Of a DNA stretch of 64,000 nt, positions 27,374 to 37,188 are shown in pieces. Made by a program: the position numbers and the translations under genes. Source of the stretch: Myxococcota bacterium (lineage in GTDB: Bacteria > Myxococcota > XYA12-FULL-58-9 > JALHOP01); assembly GCA_022842935.1 (NCBI GenBank), contig JALHOP010000005.1, positions 149,297 to 213,296 of the forward strand, in the 5' to 3' direction. Below the pieces are notes generated by a model. That model worked only from the letters and a program-made list of their open reading frames with translations, did not search any database and had not been told where the DNA came from. Positions within the stretch are counted from its first letter, which is position 1. Each line of letters begins with the position of its first letter.

Positions 27374-27399
27374 CAACTTGCCGGCCAGGATGGCGATAA
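27374..27399 (+). promoter_or_regulatory. Sigma-28-like promoter element upstream of the 27429 gene
   Basis: CAAC (27374-27377), 14 bases, GGCGATAA (27392-27399), 29 bases before the ATG. Identical in both blocks and in spacing to the GH13 element. Confidence 0.55.
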
Positions 27400-27428
27400 T
27401 TGCGACCCCACGAGCCCTAGGGGTGCAT

Positions 27429-27872
27429 ATGGTCTGGTTGGAAGCTTGGCGTGAGTCGAACAGTGCGCCTGAAGCCAGTGCTCCTGAATTCGTTTACGAC
27501 GAGTTGATCCCGGGCCCCCTCGACGAAGGCGGTCGTGACAAGCTGCGCGCGACCGTACGTGGTGGTGTCAGTGATGCCGATTTCGACGCCGCTCTGGCGG
27601 TGTTCGACGGTGACCCTTTTGCGATCGAGCCCCAGGAACGCGTCCTTGCCCTCGCGGTCCGCAACCATGCGCTCTTTCAGCGCTTGAACGAAGCGATTGC
27701 CGGTGGCGAAGGCGCTTGGGCCGAGTACCTGCTTCGGTCCAGCGCGGACTACGGTGGCGCCACCGAGGTGCTGCCCGCGCTCGGTGTGCAGGCTGTGTCG
27801 CAGCTGCGCAAGATCGTGAGCGCTGAGATGCGGCAGGCCATCGACGGTGTGCTGGCGCGGACGATGGACTGA
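27429..27872 (+). CDS. Unknown 147-aa soluble protein
   Basis: ATG 27429 has a good ribosome site (AGGGG five bases upstream) and lies 29 bases after the promoter-like element. Not recognised. Residues 5-30 are Ser/Pro/Glu-rich (ESNSAPEASAPEFVYDELIPG), the rest is predicted helical with an alternating hydrophobic pattern (SDADFDAALAVFDGD, ERVLALAVRNHALFQRLNEAI, VSQLRKIVSAEMRQAIDGVL). No signal peptide or membrane segment. The frame remains open upstream, but those codons lie in the promoter region. Grouped with the other signal-less proteins by its upstream element; function unknown. Confidence 0.65.
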   Translation: MVWLEAWRESNSAPEASAPEFVYDELIPGPLDEGGRDKLRATVRGGVSDADFDAALAVFDGDPFAIEPQERVLALAVRNHALFQRLNEAIAGGEGAWAEYLLRSSADYGGATEVLPALGVQAVSQLRKIVSAEMRQAIDGVLARTMD

Positions 27873-27949
27873 GCCCGAGCAACGTCCTCGGGACGTCGCT
27901 AGCGCCAGACGAAATACAGACCGCCCCTCTGCTCTCCGAGAGCTTGCGC

Positions 27950-29665
<1,716 letters not shown>

Positions 29666-29806
29666 GGGCGCGCTCTCTAGCCCGGCGCGGGGAACAACGT
29701 CTAGGGATCGACGCTTTTTTGCGCATCTTGGCCCCGGTCGACGTTGTAACGAAAGTCGATGACGTGACTGTCCTCACTTGTCCTAGCGGCGCGTTGTGGC
29801 ATTGGC

Positions 29807-31354
29807 GTGCGCATGCGTAATCTCGCCCTGACGATCGTGGTGTGTGCCGTTGCCTGTAGCGACGAGGTTGTTTGGTTGACGGCGACGGCCCCAGCCGATG
29901 GCTGTCCGAACGGGGGCACCAACGTCTCGATCGGGCCTGACGAAAACGACAACGGTCTCCTCGACGCTAGCGAGGTGCGCTCGACGTCGCCGATTTGCAG
30001 CCCCGAGGCGCAAGAAGGAAACGATGAGTTCCTCGCTGCCACGTCCCCGGCCGACACCGATGCGTGCCCGTGGGGCGGTACGCTCATCCACTTTGGCCGG
30101 GACACCGACGGCAACGGCGTGCTCGACGGGGCTGAGTTCGCGAGCACGCAGCCACTCTGCAACGGCGCCGTCACGCCCAGCGGCGTGTCTCGCAACTGGA
30201 CCGGGGCAGGTGGCGACGACCTTTGGTCGAACCCAGCCAACTGGGCCGGTGGGATTTCGCCACGCCCCGGGGACGACGTCGTTTTCGCCGTGTCGAGCGG
30301 GCTGACGCGGACGCGCAATGATCTCGGGGTTGCCTTCGCGGTCGGCGACCTGCGCATCGCCGGCGGCTTCGAGCTCTATGGCGAAAAGGTCATCGTCTTG
30401 GGGGAGCTTCATTACGACGGATTGACCCGCGACGCCCCGTCCACAGTCGAGTTGCCGCTCGTCTTCTTGGCCTCGACGACCGTAACGGTTGATGACGATC
30501 CAACCGTGGAGGTCGATCTGACCCTCACGGGCCCCATCGAGGGGGTCGACGGTCTGGTCAAGGCGGACCCGGGAACACTCGCTCTGCGGGGTGACAACCG
30601 CTATCGCGGGGCGACCCGCATCGACGAGGGCCTCGTCATCGCCGCCACCGCGAATGCCATCCCTGCCGGCTCCGGCGTTTCCGTCCAGAACAACGGTACC
30701 TTCCGGGTGAGCGAGACCGGCGCGACGTGCGCCGCCCTCGGAGGGCCCGGTGCCGTGCAACTCGACGGCCCCCTCGTCATCGACGTGCCGAGCGGATTCG
30801 CGAGCTTCAGCGGTGTCCTCAGCGGAGGCGCGGCCCTGACGCTGCGCGGGAGCGGTCTGCAGCGCTTCAACAACGCGGCGCCGAGTTCCTATACCGGGAC
30901 CGCCACCGTCGAGGCGGGCACGCTAGAGATTTTCACCGATTGGCCAAACGCGAACGTCGACGTTGGCTCGCTCGGCACGTTGGTCGGCGACGGCACCCTC
31001 GCCGCTCTCACGGCTCGCGGCACGGTCGCTCCGGGAGGGGCGGGCATCGGTCGGCTCGCCGTGACGGGCGATATGGACCTGCGCGGCGCCCGTCTCGAGA
31101 TCCAGCTCGACGGGAATCCTTCCGACATAATCGCCGCGGCCGGGAACCTCGACCTCACGGATACCGTGCTCGTGCCGTCCCTGCTCGCCGGCTACGTCCC
31201 CGGCGGCCCCACCATCATTCCCATCGGAGAGGTCGGGGGCACCATCACGGCAGCGTTCGTGGGCGTCGCCGAGGGCGGCGTCATCGACGTTGGGGGCAGC
31301 GACTGGCTCGTCTCGTACGCCGGTGGCGACATCGAGCTGACCTTGGCGCCTTAG
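29807..31354 (+). CDS. Lipoprotein with autotransporter-type beta-strand repeats
   Basis: A 515-aa protein from GTG 29807 (ATG 29813 is equally possible). Signal ends AVAC (Cys17). Two copies of a short Cys-containing module follow: CPNGGTNVSIGPDENDNGL then CPWGGTLIHFGRDTDGNGV, each with a calcium-loop-like DxNxNG. Then comes a beta-helix made of autotransporter-associated strand repeats, typified by GTLALRGDNRYRGATRIDEG and GTLEIF units, finishing with a G-rich AGNLDLTDTVLVPSLLAGY region. There is no autotransporter barrel, so it is probably a lipid-anchored surface beta-helix. Function unknown. Its stop abuts the stop of the converging membrane-protein gene. Confidence 0.75.
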   Translation: MRMRNLALTIVVCAVACSDEVVWLTATAPADGCPNGGTNVSIGPDENDNGLLDASEVRSTSPICSPEAQEGNDEFLAATSPADTDACPWGGTLIHFGRDTDGNGVLDGAEFASTQPLCNGAVTPSGVSRNWTGAGGDDLWSNPANWAGGISPRPGDDVVFAVSSGLTRTRNDLGVAFAVGDLRIAGGFELYGEKVIVLGELHYDGLTRDAPSTVELPLVFLASTTVTVDDDPTVEVDLTLTGPIEGVDGLVKADPGTLALRGDNRYRGATRIDEGLVIAATANAIPAGSGVSVQNNGTFRVSETGATCAALGGPGAVQLDGPLVIDVPSGFASFSGVLSGGAALTLRGSGLQRFNNAAPSSYTGTATVEAGTLEIFTDWPNANVDVGSLGTLVGDGTLAALTARGTVAPGGAGIGRLAVTGDMDLRGARLEIQLDGNPSDIIAAAGNLDLTDTVLVPSLLAGYVPGGPTIIPIGEVGGTITAAFVGVAEGGVIDVGGSDWLVSYAGGDIELTLAP

Positions 31355-31930
31355 CTAGCTGCGCAGGAAGATCAGCATGATGTGCGACGTGACGCCGAAC
31401 AGACCCCACAACAACAAATAGAGCGTCACGTAACCACCGACCGTGGCGCCCACCACCAGGTGGCGCGAAGGAACTTGCAGCCCCTCGAGCCCCGCGTGAA
31501 GCAAATAAACGCCGTAGCTTGCGGCAGCCACCACGGCGAGCCGCGAGATGATGAAGAGCCACAAGATCTCGTCAGGCGCGAGGTACAGGCAGCCAGCGAG
31601 CCACAAGGGAATCGAGGCGTAGGTCGCGAGGAGAAAGCTCTGGGTCTCAGTCAGCGTGCCCTCGAATTGGCGAACGACGGTCGGCAAGATGAGGGCGAGG
31701 CCAATCAGGCATCCCACCTGCAGCACGAACCCGCTGGTCCCGAGCACCATGGCGGCGATGGGGTGACCGGTGATGACCGATGCCAAGAAGTCGGCGATGG
31801 GTCGTATGACGATGAGCGGCAGGATGAGGGTGACGACGAAGTGGGGCCACGACGGCGGGCTGGTCAGGCGTTCGCGTAGGAGCTCGTGGGGACCACGAAG
31901 CAGAGCGACGACTTCACGCTTCACGTTCAC
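31355..31930 (-). CDS. Yip1-family integral membrane protein
   Basis: A 191-aa protein with five hydrophobic spans beginning after an N-terminal cytoplasmic helix (REVVALLRGPHELLRERLTSP), the layout of Yip1-domain bacterial proteins (VTLILPLIVIRPIADFLAS first span). The family's role in bacteria is not established. Its start overlaps the stop of the upstream membrane-protein gene by four bases (ATGA), so the two are co-translated. Confidence 0.7.
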   Translation of the reverse strand: MNVKREVVALLRGPHELLRERLTSPPSWPHFVVTLILPLIVIRPIADFLASVITGHPIAAMVLGTSGFVLQVGCLIGLALILPTVVRQFEGTLTETQSFLLATYASIPLWLAGCLYLAPDEILWLFIISRLAVVAAASYGVYLLHAGLEGLQVPSRHLVVGATVGGYVTLYLLLWGLFGVTSHIMLIFLRS

Positions 31931-32523
31931 GGGCTGCTCCGGGCGCGAGGCTCGAGCTCACGAAAGCACAAGGTCAAGAACGTGAGGCTGACCGGCACCG
32001 TGACCAGCCCGCCGACGAACGTGATCAGGCCGAGCAGGTTCACCAGAACGGTCACAAGTGCGACGACCAGGACGATTCCTGGAGCCCGCAAGGTGAGCGC
32101 GAGGGCGTTCTTCAGGCTTTGAGCCGCGAGGTCATCGGTGAGCGCCAGGTACCAGAAGGCGAACATGCATGCGATTGCGAGCAGGACACCAGGCAAAACG
32201 AAGGCGACCATGAGCACGAGGATGGCCAGCAGATAGACCAGCCAGGCGAGGATCGCCGCCACGGGGCGCTCGAAGCCCAGGCCAAGGTGCTGGAAATCGA
32301 TGCTCTCACCCGCCTGCGCCCGACGCACCAGCCGGATGTAGCCAATCAATAGAGGCGCTGTGAGGATCGTCAGGGAGACCATTGATCCAGCGACCAAAAG
32401 AACGCCGGCCCCGACATGGACAAGCGGGTCGGCTAGGACCAGTGCGATGGCCCGACGCCCAAGCGCGATGATGTCGACGTGGGGTCCGATCGCGTTCGGG
32501 TGGCTTTCGCCCAAGTTAGCCAT
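31927..32523 (-). CDS. Integral membrane protein of unknown function (DUF975/glycerophosphoryl-type fold)
   Basis: A 198-aa protein with four to five long membrane spans (IALVLADPLVHVGAGVLLVA, GSMVSLTILTAPLLIGYIRL, AAILAWLVYLLAILVLMVAF, and the C-terminal VLVVALVTVLVNLLGLITFV). The pattern of paired spans and the short RAQAGESIDFQHLGLGF loop recall DUF975/DUF4013-type small membrane proteins. Leads a two-gene unit with the Yip1-like gene. Divergent from the lipoprotein gene at 32592. Confidence 0.65.
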   Translation of the reverse strand: MANLGESHPNAIGPHVDIIALGRRAIALVLADPLVHVGAGVLLVAGSMVSLTILTAPLLIGYIRLVRRAQAGESIDFQHLGLGFERPVAAILAWLVYLLAILVLMVAFVLPGVLLAIACMFAFWYLALTDDLAAQSLKNALALTLRAPGIVLVVALVTVLVNLLGLITFVGGLVTVPVSLTFLTLCFRELEPRARSSP

Positions 32524-32591
32524 GTGCTGAGCAATTTTCCGTTACACGGGTGTGGCTTGTAAAACTTTTTTGAGTGTAGGCTAGGGCGGTG

Positions 32592-33128
32592 ATGAGAGCT
32601 GCCATCCTTCTGACCGTCCTGTCTGCCGTTGCGTGCAAGTCGGAGTGGTACGGCACGAGCAATGTTTACGCCTGGAATGGCTCCGACCAGATCGTGAAGC
32701 TCCAGCTCGAGGGCACCGATGACCTCGACCTGACGTTGCGTCCGCAGAGTGGTGAGCTGCTGCGCGACGTCGTTGCTGGCCCCTACACCATCGTCACGAA
32801 GCGCGAAGGCCAGCCCGACGCCTCCGCCCGCACCGAGATCCGCAAGGGCGACCTCACGGTCATCAATGTCGACGGACTCGGCTGTTTCGCTCGCGCCGAT
32901 GTAGCCGGCAAGTACTCCGCCAACATGCGTTTCCCGGTTCAGGTGGTGAGCGAATATTCGAAAGACGCGGTGATTCGCATCGACACTGCCATCGACGTCC
33001 TGCCAGGCGAGCTGCTACCGCAGAAGCGCCCGAAGTCGGCCTATGGCTTCTACCGGGTGAGTCAGGTTCCTTGTGAGCTCATCGGAGACCGCAACAAAAT
33101 GGCCGAGCACCTCAAGGAGCAGCGGTAA
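32592..33128 (+). CDS. Putative lipoprotein
   Basis: From ATG 32592 (a GTG three bases upstream is alternative), 178 aa. Signal peptide MRAAILLTVLSAVAC gives a good lipobox (SAVAC, Cys15). The mature protein begins KSEWYGTSNVYAWNGSDQIVKLQL, a beta-rich domain with a later FARADVAGKYSANMRFPVQ segment. Not recognised. It precedes the patatin gene by five bases and probably shares its transcript. The AT-rich stretch upstream (TTGTAA at 32557-32562, TAGGCT at 32577-32582, 14-base gap) may be the promoter, but the spacing is short. Confidence 0.75.
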   Translation: MRAAILLTVLSAVACKSEWYGTSNVYAWNGSDQIVKLQLEGTDDLDLTLRPQSGELLRDVVAGPYTIVTKREGQPDASARTEIRKGDLTVINVDGLGCFARADVAGKYSANMRFPVQVVSEYSKDAVIRIDTAIDVLPGELLPQKRPKSAYGFYRVSQVPCELIGDRNKMAEHLKEQR

Positions 33129-33133
33129 GCTCG

Positions 33134-34324
33134 GTGACGTCACGGCCGGTTCGAGCGCTGGTGTTGTCGGGCGGTGGCGCGCGCGGCGCCTATGAAGCCG
33201 GTGTGCTCGCCTACATCTTCCAGGAGCTGCCGCCACGGCTTCTTGCGAACGCCCCGGTAAAGGTCTTGTGTGGCACGTCGGTGGGCGCCGTTACCGCGTG
33301 TTTTCTCGCCGGCAACGCGCATCTGCCGCACATGAATACCGCGCGCCTGCTCGACCTGTGGCGTCGGCTACGCCTCGACAAGACCATGCGCCTGTCGATG
33401 GTCGACCTCCTGCGTATGCCGCTCGAGCTGCGCGCTACCTTCCGTCAGGAAGCCGCCGGCGTCCTTTTGAACTCGGCGGTGCTGCAGGAGATCGTGGTCC
33501 GCGAGACGCCATGGGTCCAGATTCGCCACAACATCCGGGCTGGCATTTTGTCCGCTTTGACGGTCAGCGCGACGCACATCGCCTCGGGGCGTACCGTGGT
33601 GTTCGTCGACAGAACCGATGGAACGACGCCTCCGTGGTCACGCGACACCAGAGTTGCCGCGCGCCCTACGCGCATTCGTCCCGCGCATGCCATGGCGTCC
33701 GCCGCAATCCCGTACTTGTTTGCGCCGATCGCGATCGACGGTGCCTGGTACTGCGACGGCAGCGTCCGCCAGAACACGCCGCTGTCGCCCGCGCTGCGCC
33801 TTGGCGCGGACCGCGTGCTGGTTTTGGGTCTCCGCTATGACGGACCCGACCAGGACTGGCCCCCTAAGCTCGAAGAGCCCGCGCCGCAGCCCTTCGAATA
33901 CATGGGCAAGCTGCTCAACTCGTTGATGCTCGATAACCTCGACTATGACTTGAAGACGCTGCAGGGCTTCAACGAGCTGCTCAAGGCGGGCAAGCAGACG
34001 TTCGGTGAGGCCTTCTTGCCGCACATCAACGAGACGACGACGCGCTATCGCGGAGCCGGCTACCGCGAGGTGCAGGCGGTGTTCATCCGGCCGTCGCGCG
34101 ACATTGCCGAGCTTGCCAACGAGTTCGTGCGCCTGGTGCACCCCAACATCGGTGGTCTACCCGGTTGGATCCTCTCAAAGGTCGCGCAGACACAAGTGCA
34201 GCGCTCCGACATCCTCAGCTACTTGCTGTTCGACGGACGCTACGCGCAGACGCTCATCGAGCTGGGCATGCGTGATGCCGACGCCAACCGCGAACGGCTC
34301 ATTGCCTTCTTCAGAGACGACTGA
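33134..34324 (+). CDS. Patatin-like phospholipase
   Basis: A 396-aa cytoplasmic protein, GTG start five bases after the lipoprotein. Patatin motifs: oxyanion loop GGGARG at 13-18, nucleophile elbow GTSVG at 47-51 (Ser49), and the dyad Asp208 in DGSVRQNTP. The C-terminal half (about 230-396) is a helical domain seen in bacterial patatins. Patatins hydrolyse phospholipid acyl chains; some bacterial ones are secreted effectors, others remodel the cell's own lipid. No signal peptide. It starts with MTSRPVRALVLSGGG directly, so there is no disordered N-terminus, and no sigma-28-like element was seen upstream; I do not place it in the regulon described below. Confidence 0.9.
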   Translation: MTSRPVRALVLSGGGARGAYEAGVLAYIFQELPPRLLANAPVKVLCGTSVGAVTACFLAGNAHLPHMNTARLLDLWRRLRLDKTMRLSMVDLLRMPLELRATFRQEAAGVLLNSAVLQEIVVRETPWVQIRHNIRAGILSALTVSATHIASGRTVVFVDRTDGTTPPWSRDTRVAARPTRIRPAHAMASAAIPYLFAPIAIDGAWYCDGSVRQNTPLSPALRLGADRVLVLGLRYDGPDQDWPPKLEEPAPQPFEYMGKLLNSLMLDNLDYDLKTLQGFNELLKAGKQTFGEAFLPHINETTTRYRGAGYREVQAVFIRPSRDIAELANEFVRLVHPNIGGLPGWILSKVAQTQVQRSDILSYLLFDGRYAQTLIELGMRDADANRERLIAFFRDD

Positions 34325-34368
34325 TCCCCAACGCGGGCCCAGTGAGGGCTCGCCAGGTGTGCGTGGCC

Positions 34369-35664
34369 CTAAGGCCGCTTGGCGCGTTCGCGAGCAACCG
34401 CCTCCATAATCCGCCCCGCGAGCAGGCCGGCGCGGTCGCCGTAGTGGCGCTCGCCCCAGTTGTAGCGGCGGATGGTCACGGCGTTGGGGCCACTGAAAAA
34501 CGCTTCTGGGTTGGTGTCGCTGCCGAAGCGCAGGACGCGTCCTCGGGTGCTCGCGGGGAAGGACGTGGGAATCGTAAAGCCCGCGGCGCGCAGCTCGGCG
34601 ACGGTCATCTCGGTGCCGTGTTGCAGGCGACGGATCGCCGCGGGCGTCCCGCGTAACTCGACCCCGATCGGCTGCCCGGAGACATAGCGCTCTGCCGGAC
34701 GGTCGCGTCCGACGTTGGCGTAGAATCGCGCAGCAAGCTCGGCGCTTTCCACCGGATGCCACGGGTCGAGGTCGCCAGCCAGCAGCACCAGATTCGAGGG
34801 CATGAACTGGCACCAGCCAAGGGCCCCGGCCGATGAGCCGCCGAGGGTCGCGAGGTCGAGGTTGCGTTCGCGCGCGACGCGCACGAGGGCGCGCAGCTCG
34901 CCGCGGAAGAAGTCCTGGCGACCGCCGTCGAAGGCTCCGCGGACGATTTGCTGGAAGGCGTTGTGCCCGCCGGTGAAGCCTCCCATGTTCGTCTCGCCGC
35001 GCAGGGTGCCGTAGATGGCGGCGACGTCGATGCCGTGGCGCCGCGCGGCTTCCTCCGCGTCGGCGCCAAATTCGAGGGCGTACGCTGTCGCGCGCTGAAT
35101 CCCCGATTCGAGATACGGTCGGACGGAGCGCTCGAAAGGTGTGCGCGCGTCGTCTTGACCCCCGTTGGGTGGCGCAATCGCGGTCGTCGCGCGTGGCAGA
35201 GCGACGCGCTCCATTAGCGCCATGAGCCGCTCGTATTCGCCTTGGTCGTTCCCGGCGATTTCACGCAGGAACCGCTGCACCTCGGGGCGCTGATGGTAGG
35301 GGCGACCGACGGCCGGCTGCCGCTGGGCTTGCGCCTCGGCTTGCCGCCAAACCTGCAGACGTCGCTCCTGCTCGACGGGGTCATTCGATCGGGGAGGGAA
35401 CGGGACGAGCTGCCCGACGTCGACTCTGGGGGGCGTCATGGCGGCGGCCCAGTCGAAGATGGGGAGAGCCTGGGGCTGAGCGACCCGGTCCGGAGCTGGC
35501 AACGGGAGTGCGCCTGTGGTCGGTCCCTGACTCAGACGAGCCGGTGCTGCTTCGCGGAGGTCTGCGTCGGCGGCATGGACGACTGTTGGCGCAACATCCG
35601 CGTGCTCGGCTGGCACGAGGACGGAGCTCTGGCCCGGCTGGAGTCCTCGGAGGGTGGTGCTCAT
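34369..35664 (-). CDS. MltB-type lytic murein transglycosylase domain protein without signal peptide
   Basis: A 431-aa protein. Residues 1-170 are Pro/Ala/Gln-rich and likely disordered, with no signal peptide or lipobox. The transglycosylase (SLT_2/MltB) domain follows: DVAAIYGTLRGETNMGG holds the catalytic Glu224; SSAGALGWCQFMPSNLVLLA is the MltB 'GAMGxxQFMPSS' block; DLDPWHPVESAELAARFYANV and NAVTIRRYNWGERHYGDR complete it. MltB enzymes cleave peptidoglycan to 1,6-anhydro sugars in the periplasm, so a cytoplasmic form needs another export route or acts on another cell. The ATG lies nine bases after a promoter-like element, suggesting a leaderless message. Confidence 0.8.
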   Translation of the reverse strand: MSTTLRGLQPGQSSVLVPAEHADVAPTVVHAADADLREAAPARLSQGPTTGALPLPAPDRVAQPQALPIFDWAAAMTPPRVDVGQLVPFPPRSNDPVEQERRLQVWRQAEAQAQRQPAVGRPYHQRPEVQRFLREIAGNDQGEYERLMALMERVALPRATTAIAPPNGGQDDARTPFERSVRPYLESGIQRATAYALEFGADAEEAARRHGIDVAAIYGTLRGETNMGGFTGGHNAFQQIVRGAFDGGRQDFFRGELRALVRVARERNLDLATLGGSSAGALGWCQFMPSNLVLLAGDLDPWHPVESAELAARFYANVGRDRPAERYVSGQPIGVELRGTPAAIRRLQHGTEMTVAELRAAGFTIPTSFPASTRGRVLRFGSDTNPEAFFSGPNAVTIRRYNWGERHYGDRAGLLAGRIMEAVARERAKRP

Positions 35665-35673
35665 GGAACCACG

Positions 35674-35699
35674 TTATCGGGAGGTCCGTTCCGGGGATG
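35674..35699 (-). promoter_or_regulatory. Sigma-28-like promoter element before the MltB-like gene
   Basis: On the minus strand CATC (35699-35696), 14 bases, CCCGATAA (35681-35674). Only nine bases separate it from the ATG, so transcription would begin at or near the start codon. Confidence 0.45.
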
Positions 35700-35800
35700 C
35701 GCCCGAAGCAGTGTCGACCTGGGAAAGGCGGGGAATATCGACTTTTCCGTCGCTTGGAGCTCCACGTTCTCGCGATCCTCGCGCTCTGGTACCGTGAGGC

Positions 35801-36676
35801 GTGACGCGAACAGCCGAAAGAGACCGCTTCCTTGCGTCAGTGCGCGCGGCGCTCGATGCGGTCGCTTCTTCCCCAGGCGAGCTGGCGCGATGGCACAAGC
35901 TTGCAGAGCTCATCGACGGCGCGCGGGTGAACTTCGAGGAGTGTCTGGCTTCGGTGAGCGAGCTCAGCGCGCTCGACCAAGCGACGATAGTGCGCTGGGA
36001 TCGCTATATCTGGCTGCAGGTCCACGAGCGATTCCCCGACGACCTGACGTCCGCCGAGGAGGCCGCCGAGTACTACGTGGGCGTCCTCGATGAACCGACG
36101 CTCGCAGCGCCGTTCATCGAGCAGCTCTTGGCGCACGACCCGCGTCATGCGGCCGGCCTGCGTTTGAAGGTCCAGTTGGATGCAATCGGCGACGACATCG
36201 ACGGCGCGCGAGCGGCTTTGCTCGTGCTCGCGGAAGTGGCGCCTCGCGACGTCATCCACCACGGCCTCCTCGATCACTTCGACGAACATGACTGGGATTT
36301 CGTACGGCCGGTGGCGGTGGCTCTCATCGACGCCATCGGGGCGGAGGCAAAGGGTTACGAAGGCAAGCTGCGCGAGCGGCTCACCGAGCTCGTCGCGGGA
36401 CCAACGCCGCGTCCGCCGCGCGAGGTCGCTCGACCCAGGGCAGAGGCCTGGGGGTATCTCGTTTTGCCCCTGTCCGACCTCGAGCTCTCGTTCGCGGCGC
36501 AGGCAGCGGCTCAGCGTACGCTAGGAGTGGCAACGGTGGGTGAGCTCATTGCCTACTCGGATGAGGCCGCGCGCGCCGCTGGTGTGCCCCTTGGTGTCAT
36601 CATGGAGTGGAACGAGGTGCTGGCGGAGCTCGGTCTGTCGCTCGGGGCAGGCCGCTACCGACCGACCTTCCGGTGA
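35801..36676 (+). CDS. Helical-repeat protein ending in an RNA polymerase alpha-CTD-like domain
   Basis: A 291-aa protein from GTG 35801. Residues 1-200 are helical with TPR/HAT-like periodicity (ERFPDDLTSAEEAAEYYVGVL; IEQLLAHDPRHAAGLRLKVQ). The last 70 residues read PLSDLELSFAAQAAAQRTL, GVATVGELIAYSDEAARAAG, then VIMEWNEVLAELGLSLG. This has the order and spacing of the RNA polymerase alpha C-terminal domain (LELSxRxxNxLxxxGIxTVGEL; L-LGLxL), which binds UP-element DNA and activators. The conserved basic DNA-contacting residues are mostly absent, so protein binding is more likely than DNA binding. Divergent from the MltB-like gene. No confident family. Confidence 0.6.
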   Translation: MTRTAERDRFLASVRAALDAVASSPGELARWHKLAELIDGARVNFEECLASVSELSALDQATIVRWDRYIWLQVHERFPDDLTSAEEAAEYYVGVLDEPTLAAPFIEQLLAHDPRHAAGLRLKVQLDAIGDDIDGARAALLVLAEVAPRDVIHHGLLDHFDEHDWDFVRPVAVALIDAIGAEAKGYEGKLRERLTELVAGPTPRPPREVARPRAEAWGYLVLPLSDLELSFAAQAAAQRTLGVATVGELIAYSDEAARAAGVPLGVIMEWNEVLAELGLSLGAGRYRPTFR

Positions 36677-36789
36677 CAATGCATCGCAACGCCATGACGG
36701 ACCCATCTACCCATGCCTGGTCATCGCGGGTGCGCGGCAAGTCGGGACACCTTTGCCGCCCTTGGCGGAGCGCGGCGGGCGAGGGCGTC

Positions 36790-37188
36790 ATGACGTGGGT
36801 CTGCGCACTGACCTTGACGTTCTGCTGCGTGACCGCGCTGGCCGACACCACCAGAGTGACGATAGACGTCGGCGCCATCGTGAGCGCGATGTTTCGTCCC
36901 CCGCCGGACCTCGCGCCGCTCAAAGCTCAGATGCGCGAGGCCCGCGACGGCGCCGAGGGAAAGCAGCGGCAGATCCTCACGCGTACGCTGAGTGTGACGG
37001 TCGCTTCTGAATCGCTGACAGTGCCCTCGTGCGACGCGAACCGACTCGCCACGTGGCAAGCGACCCTGACCCCGCGTCATTTTCGCTTCTCGCACCTAGG
37101 CCCGTGGTCTGCCGATGCATCAGCAACGACGAGCGCTACCGCGGCATGGGCCACGGTCTTGCCTCGCTGGAGACCTCGATCATCATGA
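36790..37188 (+). CDS. Uncertain small protein with signal-like N-terminus (possible front half of a frameshifted gene)
   Basis: From ATG 36790 (GAGGG upstream) 132 aa; starts at 36679 or 36694 would add about 32-37 residues. Residues 3-18 are hydrophobic (WVCALTLTFCCVTALA) and could be a signal peptide; the rest (RVTIDVGAIVSAMFRPPPDL, LKAQMREARDGAEGKQ) is not recognised. Third codon positions are strongly G/C-biased until about 37090, then the bias moves to the frame of the next gene. The stop forms ATGA with the next ATG (37185). Either two coupled genes or one gene broken by a one-base deletion near 37100. Confidence 0.4.
   Translation: MTWVCALTLTFCCVTALADTTRVTIDVGAIVSAMFRPPPDLAPLKAQMREARDGAEGKQRQILTRTLSVTVASESLTVPSCDANRLATWQATLTPRHFRFSHLGPWSADASATTSATAAWATVLPRWRPRSS

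Larger units (their letters stand above)
27086..27428. other. Divergent intergenic region with two promoter-like elements
   Basis: 343 bases between two divergently transcribed unknown genes. It holds a GCCGATAA box facing left (27137-27130) and a CAAC-N14-GGCGATAA element facing right (27374-27399). On the minus strand a short frame (stop at 27296-27298) reads GVAIIAILAGKLLGTLEVG with GC-rich third positions but has no ATG or GTG start, and the plus-strand frame of the 27429 gene is open back to 26973. I cannot support a gene here. Confidence 0.4.

Noticed and set aside
27296..27425. Minus-strand frame reading GVAIIAILAGKLLGTLEVG and on to a stop at 27296
   Set aside because: Looks protein-like and has biased third positions, but has no ATG or GTG start and overlaps promoter-like DNA; could be a remnant.
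33134..34324. Patatin as a further member of the candidate effector set
   Set aside because: It has no disordered N-terminus and no sigma-28-like element upstream, and is linked to a lipoprotein gene instead.
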